Source of the DNA: Crambe crambe
Lineage: Eukaryota; Porifera; Demospongiae; Poecilosclerida; Crambeidae
Assembly (NCBI GenBank): GCA_963924555.1
Contig: OZ004594.1
Span: 1,240,001-1,304,000, forward strand
DNA: 64,000 nt
Reading direction: 5' to 3'
Translations under genes and position numbers: made by a program
Part shown: piece after piece, positions 63,101 to 64,000 of the stretch
How the letters are laid out: the number at the start of each line of letters is the position of its first letter
How positions within the stretch are numbered: the stretch's first letter is position 1
Notes under the pieces: model-generated
Told to the model about the DNA's origin: nothing
The model's input: the letters and a program-made list of their open reading frames with translations, nothing else
Databases searched by the model: none

Positions 63101-63382
63101 GATGATCATCAAGAAGTTTTCCATGAAGTGAAGTCACTGGCTGTCAAGTGGGAAAGGCTTGCTGGCAGACTGCATCTTAGTACTGACTGCATTGCAATCA
63201 TCAGAGAAAATAATTGTGGAAATGTGGTGAAGTGTCTCTCTTTGGCATTGGAAGAATGGCTGGACTTGAATTACAACTATGTGCGATATGGGAAGCCAAG
63301 TTGGAAGATGCTTGCTGAATCAGTGCGAGGTCTTAACAATAGCCTCTATGAAAAAATTGTCGAGAAGTTTAACATTCACTAG
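54105..63382 (+). CDS. Poly-ubiquitin-like, Death, ROCO-type GTPase, Death protein
   Basis: The coding exons 56372-59685, 59750-59966, 60045-60178, 60537-62786, 62968-63036 and 63096-63382 join in phase. With a proposed 17 bp first exon at 54105-54121 (MAGAQ, GTGAGT donor, phase 2) the total is 6,288 bp or 2,095 residues. The first 1,100 residues are 15 diverged ubiquitin-like repeats of 70-77 residues (for example [33 protein letters not shown]). None keeps a C-terminal Gly-Gly, so it cannot be processed to free ubiquitin. A Death domain follows ([20 protein letters not shown] ... [11 protein letters not shown]), then an acidic linker. The GTPase has P-loop [19 protein letters not shown] (G3) and VGTHIDEL (G4). 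A COR-like helical region follows, with a Cys-rich patch (CLRCEFCNE). The end is a second Death domain ([15 protein letters not shown] ... [12 protein letters not shown]). Function is inferred to be signalling on a ubiquitin-like scaffold. I know of no named protein with this order. Confidence 0.8.
54893..55096. repeat. MITE-like repeat fragments
   Basis: GGGGGAAGGGAAAGAGCTTGGTGTCATTAT and, about 130 bp later, GTACCCAGGCCACCACTTTT with GTGAGAGGGCCTGGTGTCAA. The second piece has inverted ends (CCCAGGCC, GGCCTGG). Relatives occur at 55880-55960, 56284-56350 and 62838-62912. Confidence 0.55.
55880..55960. repeat. MITE-like repeat, inverted-end copy
   Basis: GGCCCTCTCACTTTTCCACC followed by GCAGGGCCTGGTATGAGACT. 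The outer pieces are inverted copies of each other and match the 55019-55096 element. Confidence 0.55.
56117..56186. repeat. 35 bp tandem repeat
   Basis: Two adjacent copies beginning CCTTAAGTGCACCATGCACT, differing by one or two bases. Each contains the palindromic TGCACCATGCA-type core. Confidence 0.8.
56372..59685 (+). other. Array of 15 diverged ubiquitin-like repeats (one exon)
   Basis: Repeat starts can be followed by the (M/V/I)xIFVKT-like opening and the DTIxxxKSKIxDKEG core. Lys27, Lys29 and Lys33 equivalents are kept in nearly all repeats, and position 28 is Ser rather than Ala. Ile44 of the hydrophobic patch is Phe in many of the first eight repeats (RLFF) and Ile in several later ones (RLIF). 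Lys48 is kept in some and replaced by Arg, Ser or Trp in others. Repeats 12-15 are the most diverged. The linkers between repeats (LVQN, LVLHLES, LYHGV) replace the RLRGG tail. Confidence 0.9.
60354..60500. repeat. MITE-like repeat in an intron of the ubiquitin-repeat gene
   Basis: Begins TACAGTGAAATCTATTTAGT and ends AGCAGGATTCTACTGTTTAA, giving approximate inverted ends. It recalls the elements at 6089 and 33660. Confidence 0.4.
62838..62912. repeat. MITE-like repeat in the penultimate-exon intron
   Basis: CATACCCAGGCCCTC at the left and GGGCCTTGCCACCTGGGTAC at the right are partly inverted and match the family at 55019-55096. It lies in intron 62787-62967. Confidence 0.55.
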
Positions 63383-63429
63383 AAAAACCACAATGCTTCT
63401 ATAATTATTTTTTTTTAATTAACGGAGGG

Positions 63430-63478
63430 CGTGGTGATAAAAATTCGCGGAAAAAGAGCGCGCCGGGAAGTAGCTAGC
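63430..63478 (+). promoter_or_regulatory. Probable promoter of the NSMCE2-like gene
   Basis: GC-rich patch with ATTCGCGGAAAAAGAGCGCG (from 63442) directly before the ATG at 63480. The TTCGCGG and GCGC pieces recall E2F sites. Only about 100 bp separate it from the upstream stop codon. Confidence 0.3.
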
Positions 63479-63479
63479 C

Positions 63480-64000
63480 ATGGCCAGAAGCAACCACCTT
63501 AGACAACCTTATGACCAACTGGACAAACTGAACTCTACAGTAGAAGGAGTAATGAAGTGCGGTATCAGTATGGCTGAGGACATGCAGGTATATTAAATAG
63601 ATGACAGTTCACCATCATTGTCTAATCCCACCCCCTTGCTGTACCATAGGAAGAAGAACAGAAGTACAGTAACCATGTTGATGAAATTGAGCAGTACTTG
63701 TTGGAGTTTGCCAAGCTTTCAGACGATGTCAACCTTAGAAAGGCAGCTATGGATAAAGTGCAACAGGTCAATTCAGATGTCCAGGAAGATGAAGTGAGTA
63801 TTAAAGGGTCATATTTTACTATTAATTTATGTCCCCCCCTCCCCCTTTCTTGAAGGAGCCTCCTGAACTTTCAAAGGTGTTTCTGGCCTGTTTGAGTGAG
63901 CTCCAGTTGTCACAAAAGACTTCATATGACCCCTCCTCCCACCCCATCGTCAAAGACTTCATGGATCAGGTCCGAGGCACCAATATGAACTCTGACGACG
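63480..64000 (+). CDS. NSMCE2: NSMCE2/MMS21-like SUMO ligase, 5' part
   Basis: Exons 63480-63587, 63650-63793 and from 63856 to the window edge are in frame, all phase 0. The product starts MARSNHLRQPYDQLDKLNS and reads GVMKCGISMAEDM, then VDEIEQYLLEFAKLSDDVN and a segment with HPIVKDFMDQVRG. Helix pattern and spacing resemble the N-terminal coiled coil of NSMCE2, the SUMO E3 subunit of the SMC5/6 DNA-repair complex. The decisive SP-RING (Cys/His) part lies beyond the window, so the call is tentative. Confidence 0.45.

Overview
This looks like nuclear DNA from a sponge, most likely a demosponge such as Amphimedon queenslandica. Genes are multi-exon, with mostly 50-150 bp GT-AG introns, and are tightly packed (often under 300 bp apart) on both strands. 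The gene set is animal: GRB2, ING3, GPS2, RBBP6, AP5Z1, DNAI2 and a delphilin-type formin. There are also Death-domain and ROCO-like proteins of the kind expanded in sponges and cnidarians. Species assignment is inference. Exon joins given below were checked by hand for splice dinucleotides and reading phase.

Layout. 1-3.5 kb: sparse sequence with pieces of an unidentified minus-strand gene. 3.6-21.1 kb: housekeeping block with a nucleolar Nop6-like RRM protein (-), an uncharacterised conserved protein (+), DPH7 (-), RBBP6 with an extra Death domain (+), AP5Z1 (+), RPS2 (-) and DNAI2 (+). 21.5-26.9 kb: a delphilin-like formin with three PDZ domains. 27.1-42.0 kb: accessory block of five POT/SLC15-like transporters and two secreted PHB-depolymerase-type esterases. 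Here a 2.49 kb tandem duplication has fused the signal-peptide exon of an esterase in frame to the acidic tail of the formin. 42.0-48.9 kb: GPS2 (-) and ING3 (+) head to head, with a 448-residue single-pass receptor gene nested antisense in an ING3 intron. 49.3-53.7 kb: GRB2. 54.1-63.4 kb: the most unusual gene, encoding about 2,095 residues with 15 diverged ubiquitin-like repeats, a Death domain, a Roc-COR-type GTPase and a second Death domain. 63.5-64 kb: the 5' part of a probable NSMCE2 (SUMO ligase) gene.

How the genes fit together. The housekeeping genes are unrelated in function and share promoters through close spacing. Palindromic NRF1-like sites (TGCGCATGCGC type) recur at many gene starts. 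The accessory block suggests nutrient handling: secreted polyester or oligoester hydrolases next to peptide/nitrate-type transporters. Two genes in the window join ubiquitin-type modules to Death domains (RBBP6 and the poly-ubiquitin-like ROCO gene), which points to a ubiquitin/Death-domain signalling repertoire specific to this lineage.
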